From the NCBI RefSeq assembly GCF_030035675.1, contig NC_084487.1, positions 32,406,474 through 32,470,473 of the forward strand: DNA of 64,000 nucleotides, in the 5' to 3' direction. The notes beneath the pieces are model-generated. The model searched no databases, was not told where the DNA came from, and worked only from the letters and a program-made list of their open reading frames with translations. This document shows, in pieces, positions 33,966 through 45,600 of the stretch. This DNA comes from Rhineura floridana. Taxonomy: Eukaryota > Chordata > Lepidosauria > Squamata > Rhineuridae. The position numbers were made by a program, and so were the translations under genes. The first letter of the stretch is position 1. Each line of letters opens with the position of its first letter.

Positions 33966-34274
33966 GTGATTTCCTGAGGCTGCTGCTGCTTTTCCATGTT
34001 CCTGACCCTCCACCTCTAAACTCCCTTTCAGGATCTAATTGTTTCCCCATTTCATTCTTCCTAGTATAACGGGCTGATGTCAGATCTAATATTGTGAGCT
34101 TCAATGTGCGTTTTAAAAGGTCAGGGTAGTATAAAGGGAATGTGAAGATTGTGGGAACACCCTCAATCTGTGGGTTTCCTCACTTCTTACTGTGGCTGCA
34201 CTGCCCCCTGCTGGCTGAAATGAACAGCAATTGAAACCATTGTTGAGGACAGTACTTCTCCCTGTGAACGTGTA

Positions 34275-34483
34275 CAGTAGGGCCCTGCTTATATGGAGGG
34301 TTAGGGACAAGGCCCCTGCCGTAAAGCAGAAATAGCCGGAAAGTGGAACCCATAGACTATAATGGGGCCGTCGCGCAAAAATGACACGACAATGTCACAA
34401 AATCACCTTTAAAAAGGGGAATTTCCCGCCGCCGCATTAGCGGAACGCCGGAATGCGAAGCACCGGTAAGCGGGGCCCTACTG
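34275..34483. mobile_element. pogo/Tigger-like MITE with TA target
   Basis: Ends CAGTAGGGCCCTGCTTA and TAAGCGGGGCCCTACTG are inverses with few mismatches and are flanked by TA on both sides. CAGT... ends and a TA target fit the Tc1/mariner-pogo group. 209 bp, CpG-rich centre. Confidence 0.75.
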
Positions 34484-35013
34484 TAAACCTTTCTCTATAC
34501 TGTACCACCCCAGATGGGCTCAGAGGATGAAATACTCCTCCATGTAATTAAAAAATATCCTCCATGTTTAGAAAACGAGCATATGGAGGAGAAGGTTGGC
34601 TAGAACTCTTTCCCCCTGCTCTTTAGTTTTCTACACAGATGATTATTTTAGTTTTGCATGAAGGACTATATGACACCCCATCCACCACCTTAAAGGGGTA
34701 CACCCCGAGACACAGATTTAGCCCTTCAGTGAGAGCTTGACCTTTATAGCAGGAACTTCCACACACACAATATTTATTTCAGCATGCCCTGCAGAAACAT
34801 CCCACATTCACCTGTATATTACGTGTACTGCTGACTTTATGCGGTACCTGTTTCGTGAGAAACTGCTTTTAGGTCACACTTTCCTCTTGGCAGTTTGCAG
34901 GTGTAGAGGCCCAAGCAGCCGTCACAATCTGAGGGTTTTTTGCAGGCTTTGAACTGAATCCCAGGACAGGAATACTGAGGAGGAAAGGAAGGAGAATCCC
35001 TTGTAGCCTCAAT

Positions 35014-35310
35014 CATAAGAACCTAAGAAGAGACCTGCTGAATCTTTACCATCCTGTTGTCACAGTGGACAACCAGATGCCCATGGTAAGCCCACAAGCT
35101 TGACCTGACTGCGATGGCACTCTCTTGCTATTGTTCCTCAGCGACTGCTTCTGAACATGGAGATATTACCTAGTTACTGTAACTACTAGGCCTCATCCTC
35201 TATGACTTTGTCTGGGCTAAAGAGATTTTACCTGTTGGCCGCAAGCAAGACCTGAGCACAGTAGCTGGCATTCAGACGCATACTGCCTCCGATGGTGGAG
35301 ATACCACATA
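35014..35310 (+). repeat. Dispersed repeat 'CCTGCTGGATCAGGCC', degraded
   Basis: GACCTGCTGAATC..., CACAGTGGACAACCAGATGCC; a second part at 35240-35310 (GCAAGCAAGACCTGAGCAC, GCATACTGCCTCC). Confidence 0.5.
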
Positions 35311-35761
35311 ACAATCATTCTGATGGCCCAGGTATGCACCAAGTCATCATGCCAGGCCTCAGCTTTTACAGTTACCAAGGGCCAGCACAACAGTTGCTGC
35401 TTTCAAAATAAATGCTTATTTTCCCTCCATCAAAAAGGGCCACTATGCTCTTTAACAAGCAGAAGTCCCACATGTGCAGTTTCCTCCTCAGCTTCGAGTT
35501 CCAGTAATGGTATACCAGTTGAATTTCTGGCTGTTGTCCAGCTGCTTAAAGGCATGGAAAAGCAAATGAATTTGCTGATGGCTCATTCACTGGCAATTCC
35601 TTATTGTTTGAGTTTGGTCGGGGCAAAAGAGCATGTGCAGCTTTCCAAGCCACCATGGATTCCCCCTCCCTGCTAATTGAATTACTCTTTTTCTTCTGGA
35701 GCTGTAAAATGAGGCCTGCTGCAGGCAATTCATCTGCCAGAAGAAAGTGAGCAAAGGCCTA

Positions 35762-35905
35762 TAGCAGAAATGAGGAACCTGTGGCCCCCCCAGCTGGTGT
35801 TGAACTCTAACTTCCATCAGGCCCAGCCAATGTGGCGGATGGTCAGGGATGATGGGAGTTGTAGTCTGTGGAGGAGCACAGGTTTCCCATCCCTGGCCCA
35901 TTTAG
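35762..35905. repeat. Palindromic MITE family 1
   Basis: GAACCTGTGGCCCCCCCAG, ACTCTAACTTCCATCAGGCC, and the inverse GATGGGAGTTGTAGTCTG. Confidence 0.6.
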
Positions 35906-36080
35906 CTTAGCATCTTGTTTCCCACAGTGACAAACTATAGGAAGTCCACAAGCAGGACATGAGTGTGATAGCCCTCTCCTGCTGTTGTTCCATAGCAACT
36001 GACGTTTATTGGCATACTGCCTCTGATCCTGGAGATATCCTATAGTAACTATAACTAGTAATTTCTGGGCTGGAGAGATT
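35905..36080 (+). repeat. Dispersed repeat 'CCTGCTGGATCAGGCC', degraded
   Basis: GCATCTTGTTTCCCACAGTG, CACAAGCAGGACATGAG, GGCATACTGCCTCTGATCC. Confidence 0.45.
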
Positions 36081-36399
36081 CCACTTGCCAGTTCTTGTTC
36101 AGCCCCCTATGCCTTTGCTTCAGGGGGGCATATAGCAAACTATTTCCAGGAGGTGCTCATCAGTATTACCTTCTCCCTTTCTTCCCCCCCCCCAAAATCT
36201 GGCCCAGATACCAGTTCCCTCCCTTTGCTGTGTCTGCCATGAATCTGTAACAAATGACAGACAAGTGGAGTTTGTGGTTTTGCTCACCCACTGCAGAAGG
36301 AGCTGGCTATGGCATTGGCCTTTATGCCTCTCTCCCCCACCAGGACTGTAATATCGGTTACTCCCCGGGGCTTGGTGCGCTAAGGCAAATGGACTGGAC

Positions 36400-36662
36400 C
36401 AAAAGAGCCGTAGCTCTGTGCCAGAGTGCATGATTTCCATACAGAAGGCCCCAGGTTCAATCCTTGGCATCTCCAGATAGAACTGGGAAAGACCTCTGCT
36501 TGGAGGACCACTGCTAGTCAGATCAAGGGTAGCCAACCTGGTTCCCATGGCCAAAGTAAGAGTCCCCAAAACAGCTGGAAACCGCCATGTTTGTTCCCCC
36601 TGGTCTAGGCAATACTGAACTAGATGGATCAATGGTCTGATTGGTATAAGGCCACTTCCTCA
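36400..36662 (+). repeat. tRNA-Ala-like SINE split by an insertion
   Basis: Head AGAGCCGTAGCTCTGTGCC and box B GGTTCAATCC at 36400-36521. The body resumes at about 36609 with GCAATACTGAACTAGATGG. The 87 bases between (GATCAAGGGTAGCCAACC...) belong to a palindromic MITE. Confidence 0.65.
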
Positions 36663-36674
36663 GTACCTACACAA

Positions 36675-36780
36675 GATGCGGGGGGTAGCGAACCTGTAGA
36701 CCTCCAGATGTTGTCCCATCATCCCCGAATGGCTGATGGGAGCTGTAGTTCGGCAAAATCTGGAGAACCACAGGTTTTAA
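36675..36780. repeat. Palindromic MITE family 1
   Basis: GGGTAGCGAACCTGTAGACC and the inverse GGGAGCTGTAGTTCGGC...AACCACAGG. Abuts the candidate secreted-protein exon. Confidence 0.5.
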
Positions 36781-36806
36781 GGGACTGGTGGAGAGATCTT
36801 ACTCAC

Positions 36807-37196
36807 CGTATCTGTATTAAACTTCCCATAGCCTTTCAGGTGGCTCTGAAGCCCTTGGCTCTTGCTTTTTGGAGGGGGCCGCTGAGGAATCTTTTTCTTG
36901 CCACTGGCCTTCTGCTGAATGTTGCCCAGTCGGGGTTTGCTTGCCGCTTTGCTGTGGGCTCTGCCGCCTGCTCCAGCTTCTTCTGCTGCCTTCTGCAACC
37001 AGGGGGAAGGCTCTCTTCTCACTTCGGGCTCTCTGTCTCCTTCCTGGGATGGATGGAGGGACTTCCTGGTTCCTACAGCCCCAGCTGGGTCCTTTTCAGC
37101 AACCTGCCCTTTCCCAGCTAACTTTCCACTGGCTTGAGCCAGCATACAAAACTGTATTGAAAGCACAGCGAAGGTGGCCATGGTGGCAATCCTCAT
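36807..37196 (-). CDS. Candidate first exon of a small secreted basic protein, family not recognised
   Basis: Read on the minus strand. Of two nearby in-frame starts (37196 and 37181), the second sits in GCCACCATGGC, a textbook Kozak context. The N-terminus MATFAVLSIQFCMLAQASG reads as a signal peptide, perhaps cleaved after QASG. About 105 residues rich in K, R, Q, P and S follow, with no cysteine after the signal, including SGKKKIPQRPPPKSKS. The frame ends at GAT ACG|GTGAGTAAG, a perfect donor, in phase 0. Without splicing it would run to TAA at 36777, adding VSKISPPVP. A TATA-like box lies about 140 bp upstream of the ATG. No matching second exon was found down to 28.4 kb. It could be a first exon, a single-exon gene, or a chance ORF; the plus strand is also open here. 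I do not recognise the family. Confidence 0.4.
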
Positions 37197-37333
37197 CCTT
37201 TTTGGTCTTGGGTTTTCTATCCCAGTTATCTGGGTGAAGGGCTGCTGTTGCCTTGGAGCTTGCTGGAGAGATGAAGAGCCGCCGCCACACATGCATGTGT
37301 GTGATCTCTCTCTCTGCTTGAATGGTGGAAGCC

Positions 37334-37341
37334 CTTTTATG
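37334..37341 (-). promoter_or_regulatory. TATA-like box upstream of the candidate secreted-protein exon
   Basis: On the minus strand this reads CATAAAAG, followed by GGC. It is the TATA variant used by vertebrate beta-globin genes. A start about 30 bases downstream, near 37305, would give a 5' leader of about 110-125 bases ahead of the Kozak ATG. The spacing is inferred. Confidence 0.35.
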
Positions 37342-37834
37342 ACTCTGAATTCCCAAGCTTACCCCCCACCCCACCTTTTTTTTTTCCTTTTTGTGATACT
37401 GAAATTCTAGCTTGCCACCTCCTGCTTGGAAAATTCTCCCCCTCTTTCCTTTTCCCCCGCCCCAGCAACACCCAACTTCTTTGTAAAAAGCAAGCATGTG
37501 CTTCCCATATAATGCCATCTTTCCCCATCATTATGATCATGGAACAATTTTATTTTTTATTATTTTAGCTAAGCAGGTGCTTCAAGGCACTGAGTGAACT
37601 TTGCTGGTAAAAAAAAAAATGCTTGCCTGGGCTGGGCAAAAGTGTGTTGTCTGTGTTTGCTGAATAAAAATACTTTTATGATCTCAATGCCTTTTTTTAG
37701 ATGTATTGATCATTCACTCCTCAGTGGTTGCTACTTGATTTTTTTTCTGCTGGAAAGGAATACTCAGACTGCATCACCTTCAGATCATCAGCTCTCCAAC
37801 ATGATACTTTTATTACAGAGATGCAACACCTCAG

Positions 37835-37955
37835 GACAGGGGTTGCCAACATGGTGCCCTTTAGATGTTTCAGACTACTACTCCCATCAGCCTGAGCCAT
37901 CATGGGATGATGGGAATTGTAGTCCACAACATCTGGACTACAGCTGGCTATCCTG
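37835..37955. repeat. Palindromic MITE family 1
   Basis: CAGGGGTTGCCAACATGGTGCC, CTACTACTCCCATCAGCC, and the inverse GGGAATTGTAGTCCAC. Confidence 0.6.
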
Positions 37956-38399
37956 TCATGACTGTTTTTCACAACGGAATTTTCAAATTTCATTCATGGA
38001 CAAGGCGCTCTTGTAGCACCGCAAAGGCTGCTGAGCCTGGGGCAATGGTGTAGCAAAAAACTGGGCTCCAGCAACCACTGCAAACTGTCCTGGTGTGGGC
38101 ATTGTCCCACATCACATGGGATGGGGGCTTCGGATAGCGAAACAGTCATGAAGCAGCTCTGTTCCAGTGCTCTCAGATGGGAGAATTCAATCAGCAGCAC
38201 ACCAGCAGGATCTAACGCAGCATCCCACAGAAGGGCAGGTGTTTTTTTCCTCTCCAAGATGCTCTCCCAGGCCTAGTGAAAGGCTAAAACTCCAGACTGA
38301 TCTTTATCTGCAGGGGCTGAAATACTTCTTGCCACCAAGCTCAGATGTGCTAAAACTACCCATCCGATTCCCCCACACACACACATAAATCAGAGCCAC

Positions 38400-38900
38400 G
38401 TAGCTCAGGAGTTAGCAGTGTCCTATGTTGTGAGATGAACAGTCCAGTCCGAACCTTGCCTCTGCTGTAAACTCACTAAATGAAGCCTTTTGGCTTGAAT
38501 GTAACATTAAATTTGTACATTCAATTTTGAAATGACTTTTTTGCATTGTCTTTCCTCAGCTGCCAACACTGCACAATCTGTTAAAAGAACTCTTTGTTAT
38601 TTCTAATTGTTCTTCATGGAGAACAGAAAATACAAGATGTTCATTTGGGCAGGTAGGAGTCAGTCCATCCAAGTGTTTATTTAGTCCAATATAGATTTTT
38701 CACAAATCACTTCTGAAAATGTTTAGCCATTCATTCGTGAGATGAGCTCGTTCCAGACTCACCTGTAGACTGTGTTCTTGCTGCTGTTGTCTTGTATCCC
38801 CTGGATGCTACTAAGCTTGTTTTAATTTCTGCATGTGGCACCTCCAAGTGTGAAGTACTGGCTGCGTTTGCATTGACACTGCAGGGACAGATCTTAAAGC
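38400..38900. other. Intergenic DNA, nothing recognised
   Basis: No exon or repeat signature seen on either strand. Confidence 0.35.
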
Positions 38901-39010
38901 AGCCTTCCCTGACTTGGTGCCCTCCAGATGTGGTTCAATTACCATTTCCATCAGCCTTGACCATCATTCATGGTCAATGATCAGGGATAGTGAAAGCTAA
39001 CAGATGAGCA
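38900..39010. repeat. Palindromic MITE family 1
   Basis: GCAGCCTTCCCTGACTTGGTGCCC, CATTTCCATCAGCCTTGACC; one arm degraded. Confidence 0.5.
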
Positions 39011-39232
39011 CCCCTAGGTAGCAAAAGCTGTTTTTCAAGCACATGAGCAATGCTTGACAAAATGTCCCAAATTGGAAGAATCTGGTAGTAAAGGTGGGTG
39101 GGTCTTCACTGGCCTGCCTAACTCATTGTCCCTACCTCATTCCAGGGAACCAGAATATATGCGAATATGTTTCATTTGTATAATATATGCAGGTCGTAGA
39201 ATTCATCTTTTTCTTGGTGTAAGATTTCCATT

Positions 39233-39242
39233 TTTATTTATT
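39233..39242 (-). other. Overlapping AATAAA poly(A) signals after the pseudouridine enzyme gene
   Basis: TTTATTTATT on the plus strand gives two overlapping AATAAA on the minus strand, about 150 bases past the stop codon. This is a plausible 3' end; no RNA evidence is available. Confidence 0.4.
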
Positions 39243-39390
39243 TGTAGCACAGAGTAGGCATAGTCATCGCAACAGAGGATGGGACTGGGGGAAATACAGA
39301 GAGATCCTCCTCTCCTGCTACCATCACTGAGCCCACCTGATTCTGTTCAAAGGCAGGCCCATGTTGGAGAGAGAGAAGGGGGGGAGCTGC

Positions 39391-39625
39391 CTATTCCAGG
39401 GTGCAGGTTCCAGGTGCAAACCCTTGAGCCAAAGGCAATTTCCAGATCTTTGCTACAGGCCACCTCTGAGCCTTTAGCCTTGCCATGCTCATGCTGGTAC
39501 TGTTGATCTCTGGCGAAACCGGCTCATATGAACGGAGGGAGAGGCTGGCAGATAAGAGCCCCAGCCGGATGCAGTTATCCGTGTCCTCTCCAGCAAGCAG
39601 CCCAGCGATGATGCCAGCTATTAAG
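39391..39625 (-). CDS. Pseudouridine enzyme terminal exon (IAGIIAGLL...SYEPVSPEI)
   Basis: The acceptor GTCTTCAG completes the serine after [24 protein letters not shown] is the helix behind the ATP site; [17 protein letters not shown] closes the domain. The frame ends at TAG (39391-39393) after about 40 further residues including [10 protein letters not shown]. Confidence 0.84.
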
Positions 39626-42600
39626 CTGAAGACAGAAGAGACCAAATTCAGCTTACCACACACACACACACAAAGTTCTAAGCTCTTCAGCAACTGATGT
39701 CTATCCTGAGTAGGACTAGCACTGAATCGTACTCAATGAGTTTATGCTGATGTTTTTAAATGAAAGTTGCTTGGAGACCTTTCAGGTAACAAGCAACTGA
39801 TAAGCCTAGTAAGTAATGGTCATGATGACAATACTATCTACATAAATCAGTCTCAAAAGTTATTTTCACTCTCACGGCTGCCAGAAAATAACCCCGGGAA
39901 CTATCATGCAATGAAGGGGCAAGGCATCCCTAACACAGAACGTTCAGAAAACTGCAATTCCCAGGGGTCTTTAGAGAAGCTGGCTGAAATGTACACTGTA
40001 GATGTACTTTGAGAACTGGCTGGAGTGCCTCAAGTCATTGCTTGCACCTTTTGAAACTTAAAGCGATCCACAGGATTGGGCAGCTAGTTGATGGAGACTC
40101 TTTTGAAATGCAAAGGTGTTGAAGACTCCCATTTCAGCACTCTCCTTGCTGAAGCCCCGCTGCGCTCCTAAGAGGCTCCAGGTGCTTCTTACAATTGCTG
40201 CATCTCAAGCCACGTGGAGCAAAGATGTCAACGTCTTGCTGAACCTTAATTTCACTCTTTCACAAAGGCTCAGAAAAATGACAGCTTACAATAAATCATC
40301 CCATCTCTCACCACCTCCAGATAAATATTTGGACTAACGATTCCTTAGCAATGCCGCGTACATGCATGCACTGTTATGTTGTCACAGCAACCAGAGTGGC
40401 AGAGGCCAAACAGAGGCAGGTGGAGGATCCCAGAGATATGGCAGCAATCTCACCGGGCAATGTGTAGTATACCTGTCGCCTGCTCCAGAGACACTCACTA
40501 TCTCCTCCACAGGGACAGAGATCGCTGGATAGTGAATGGCGCACAGCTCACCTGCAGCACTGGCCTGTAAAGGGTGATAGGAGGAGACAATGCAAATATC
40601 ATGTGAACCTGGAGAACTGTAAGCTGATTTCCTGGTCCTTTTATACACTTCCAGATAAATGTGACAGTCCCTAATGATGGGCACTGAGGGGCTGTTGGGA
40701 GGATAAAATGGAGATGAGGAGAACTATGTACACCCCCTTACGCTCCTTGGAGAAAAGGTGGGATATAAATGTAATAATAATAGTAGTGGTAATAAGTTCT
40801 GCTCAGCTGTCACATGTTAGAAAGCTCTTATTATCTCAGAGAGAGATCAGGTCAGGACCTCCACAGGTGAAACAGAAAAGCTAATTTATCTTTTGGGGAC
40901 AATATCACCCAAAATTAGATTCTCAAATTTCATACTTTCTAATGGATGTCCAGACACTTATTTTGCAAGCATGCTCCTTTTTATTTATTATTCAATATGT
41001 ATATAGGTACCACCCTATAACAAAAGTTCTCCGGGTGGTTCACAAGTAAACAGTTAAAACCACAAAATCCATAACATAAAAAATAAAATCTAATCCAGAA
41101 CAAAACTAGCAGCTGAGAATAGCATCAGTACAACAGATCTAAAAAGTATTTAAAAATATCTAAGATTAAAAAGTTTCCTTCATCAAATAGCTGATTCCTG
41201 GCCTTTCTACCTTTCTTTTAAAGGGATATGCATGTACTCCTTGCCATTCCATGGGTGCTTTATTGGATTGGAACTGTGGTCCATAGCAGAGATATTAACT
41301 GCTCTGAAAAATCTCAGGTTATCCATTTTTTAAAAAAAGACATGTTACTGGTCCTCATGGTTACAGAGAATGTTCAAAAATTCCTACATGATCTACTGAA
41401 GCCTCAAGAACCAAAAGAGCATGGGAACCATTTCTAATAGTTTTCATGTCCCTGCACTGTTTCATTACCCTCACCCAGGGCTGAATTTCTGTCTACACCT
41501 ATATTATCAATGGATTTTTAACTGGTTTAACTGTCATGGCTTCCCCTCAAGGAACTCTGGAAATAGTAATATTATGATATAGAATTCTCTGTCCCTTATT
41601 CCTCTACCTTCCTGCCTTCTGCTCACCCCTTAGCTGTGGCTCATGCCTCCCACTTCCACTGTCTCTATCCCTTCCCATTTGCCACCTTGTTGAAAGTTCC
41701 AGGGTGAAGAGAGAGCCTCCCATCCACATTCCGGCCGCACACCAGGACTCCATGTTGGCCAAGTGTCACCACCACCCAGTGCAACTCTCTCAGCAAGGGG
41801 TAGGCCAGGGTTGCAGCAGTCTTGACAACATCTTCCAGCGTAGATGGCATATCTTTAGAATTGCATGGATGAAAACTAGTCACATAGCATCGAAGCCACA
41901 ATAAAAAGACTGTACAATTTCCACACCCCAGGGAGGTGATTGGGACATAAAACAACTCATTATTCTAGTCCAGAAGTGGAGAACCTTTTTTCTATGAAGG
42001 GCCACTGACCCACAGGAAAAGTTAATCAGGGGCTGCAGCTGCTTGTGGACAGAGGCAAATCCAATGGTGGCTGGGGCTTGTAGGACTGCAGGGCACTACA
42101 TTCATAGTGGGGAACCTGTGGCCCTCCAGATGTTATTGGACTACGACCCCCATCATCTCCAGCCAACATGACCAATGGTTGAGGATGATGGTAATTGTAA
42201 TCCAGCAACGTCTGGAGGGACACAGGTTCCAGACTGCTGCTCTACAGTGAGGGTCCAATGACACATGACCTCAGGAAATGGTACTTGTGTCTCCCCACCC
42301 CATAGGGGCACAGCTCAGTAGCAAAGCAACCTGCTTTGCAGCCTCTCCCTCAATCTCCATTAAAGAGGCATCATGTGGCAGAGCTGGAGAAAAACTTGAT
42401 GAGCTTCTCCCAATCAGGATAGACTAGGGATGGGAAACCTATTATACTTGGTCCAGATGCTTAATATCTGACTCCCATCAGCCCTAGCCAGCATGGGCAA
42501 TGATCAGGGTTGATGGGAGATGCAGTCCAACATGATCTAGAGGGCCACAGGTTCACCATCCTGGGACAGACAATGCTAAGTTCAGCCAAGGTCTTACTCA

Positions 42601-45600
42601 GTATAAGACAGATTCAAAATATTTCTAGCTTAAAAAATAGTTCTTCCTTCCTCACCCCCACTCTCAAAAGTGTTTCACCTGCTGGCACAGGATGTCCCAG
42701 GGCCTGGTTGATTGCTCTCAGTTCTTGTAGATTGGGAGATATGCAGGCCAGGGCTCTCCAGCTGTCTGAAAGGAATGGCTTAGAAGCCTTGTCCACATCT
42801 GTAGGCTCATAACACACTTCAGAAGAGCATTGAATGATGTTAGCCGACCTGACAAACTTGAATTGTATTTATTTAATTATTCATATTTGCACTTGCTGCC
42901 TATCTACTAAAATGACCAAGGCAGTAACAAAGCTGTTCATCTGCTTGGCCACTGTGGAAAACAAGACTAGAGAGGGATTTGGTCTGATACAGCAGGATTT
43001 CTCTTATGATAAAATCAATAAAAATGGTGAAAGTGGCAAACGTTTATTCATCAACAGGACTGATCAACTGAAGCTGTCATCACACATTAAAGGCCACCAT
43101 CATTATGGATCAACCAATAGCATTGACAAGTTACAAAATCAGGGACTCAATCAAAAGAAAACCAATTGAACTTCGTTGACACTGATATTAATTTGACTTG
43201 AGTTAGCTGCAATTATTTGTCCTATTGATTGATTCCAATGGAACTTTAGCAAAACTAGCATCTTCTGGGTTGGGCCCTAGGTTTTAGGGCTTCTCAATGC
43301 ACCTGCTACATGGAAAATACACAGACGCACCACTTCCATCATCCCCAAATCTGGGGCTTCTCAATGCACCTGCTACATGGAAAATATACAGATGCACCAC
43401 TTCCATCATCCCCAAATCTGTGAACAAACCAATGTGTTTGAGATTTTGGTTGCAGAATGCTGGCTGAATGACACAATGGAAAAAAATGGGCAGATTACAT
43501 TGAACTCACAAGTTTGATTTTTCATTTTATATTATTAGCAACACGGTCATTTATACAAACAATCATTATTGCCAAAATGAAATAGTTAATTGACCAAAAA
43601 TGCCGATGCCATTGACATTGGCCTTTATTAAAATACCACCATTAAATTAATTCCCTGTTTGTAATCATTTGAGATTTCATCACATCTTACATTCTTAAAC
43701 TGTTGATTTAATACAGCTTATCTCATTTTTTGATTGGGTAACCTCCCTGGTAGATAGTAGGAATGCTGTGGACATAACATATCTCAACTTCAGCAAAGCG
43801 TTTGACAAAGTGCCTCATGATATTCTGATTTTCAAGCAAGCTAAATGTGGGCTGGATGGAGCAACTCTCAGGAGGATCCACAGTTGGCTACAGAATCATA
43901 CTCAAAGAGTGCTTATCAATGGCTGCTTCTCCAACTGAGGGGAGGTAACGAGCAGGGTACCACAGGGCTCAGTCCTAGGCCCAGTGCTCTTCAACATTTG
44001 TATTAATTACTTGGATGAGGAGGCACAGGGAATACTTATCAAATTTGTAGATGATACAAAATTAGGAGGGATAGCTAATACCTTGGAGGACACAAACAAA
44101 ATTCAAAGTAATCTTGATAGGTTGCAGCATTGGACTGAAAACAACAATGAAATTTAACAGGGATAAGTGCAAAGTTTTACACCTAGGAAAAAGAAACCAA
44201 ATGCACAGTTATAAGATGGGGGATACTTGGCTCAACAATACTACATGCAAGAAGGATCTTGGAATTGTTGTTGATCACAAACTGAATATGAGCCAACAGT
44301 GTAATATGGCTGCAAAAAAAGGCAAATGCTATTTTAGGCTGCATTAATGAAAGTATAGCTTCTAAATTGCATGAAGTACTAGTTCCCCTCTATTCGGCAC
44401 TGGTTAGGCCTCATCTTGAGTGCTGCGTACAGTTCTGGACACCGCATTTTAAGAAAGATGCAGACAAACTGGAACAGGTTCAGAGAAAGATCACAAGGAT
44501 GATCAGGAGGCTGGAAACAATGCCCTATGAGAAGAGACTGAAAAAACTAGGCATGTTTAGCCTTCAGAAGAGAAGACTGAGTGGGGATATGATAGCACTC
44601 TTCAAGTACGTGAAAGGTTGTCACACAGAGTAGGGCCAGGATCTCTTCTTGATCATCCCAGAGTGCAGGACACGGAATAATTGGCTCAAGTTATAGGAAA
44701 CCAGATTTTGGCTGAAATCAGGAAAAACTTCCTAGCTGTTAGAGCAGTGCGACAATGGAACCAATTGCCTAGGGAGATGATCGGCTCTCCAACACTGGAG
44801 GCATTCAAGAGGCAGCTAGACAGCCACCTGTCGTGTATGCTTTAATTTGGATTCCTGCATTGAACAGGGGGTTGCACTCAATGGCCTTATAAGCCCCTTC
44901 CAACTCAGTTTTCTACAATTCTATGATTTCTGCTAAATGCAGAGAAAATACATATAAATAATCATAATTATTTTATTTATATACTGCCTTTCCTCTCACA
45001 GAGTGGTGAGGGTAGCAGGGAGCATATTCTCTGCTCTTTGGAAATGAACAGCAAAATAAACCAGATCTGAGATGATGCTGGGAATATTCATGCACTGAGG
45101 GAATGTCGAAAGCACTTCCCTGAAGGAATTCTAAGCTGTGTCTCTTCTTACCTGCTAAGCGATGTTCTCTGGCAATCTGACAGATGTATTGAATGGTGGA
45201 CACTGGCACATTCCCATCAATGCATATTAGTGGGGCCTTGCACAGATTCTCCTTGAACTTGGACACCTGGAGGAAATTGTATGAGAGAAAAAGAAAGAGA
45301 ATGCACATTGGCAATGGGAAAGCCATGCTGATTCCACGAATGAGGCATCCCTCTTTTCCTAAAGTAAAAGAGGGGAATCTGTGGTTGGGCATGTTCCATT
45401 TGGCTATGTGTTCTGGTTGCTCCTGTTTACATCAGTTTCCCATTTTTTAAAAAATTTCCTCCTTCCTACCTTAAATATGGAATCAGGTCAGTCCATTCAA
45501 ATGTTCTACTGCTGTGCTTGGAGTAGGGATGTGCCAGAATTCTGCCCAATTGGGATTTGGAACCAAATTTTCCATTCATTCACTTATTCTCTATTGTTAC

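Noticed and set aside
36120-36632. A 170-codon minus-strand ORF as the continuation of the candidate secreted protein
   Set aside because: It runs through a tRNA-Ala-like SINE and a MITE fragment, and shows no acceptor in the needed phase next to protein-like sequence.
43740-44932. Retroviral or LTR origin for the RT-like sequence
   Set aside because: The RT motifs and the TTCTATGATT-type 3' terminus are those of a CR1 LINE; no LTR, gag, protease or integrase signs were seen anywhere in the window.
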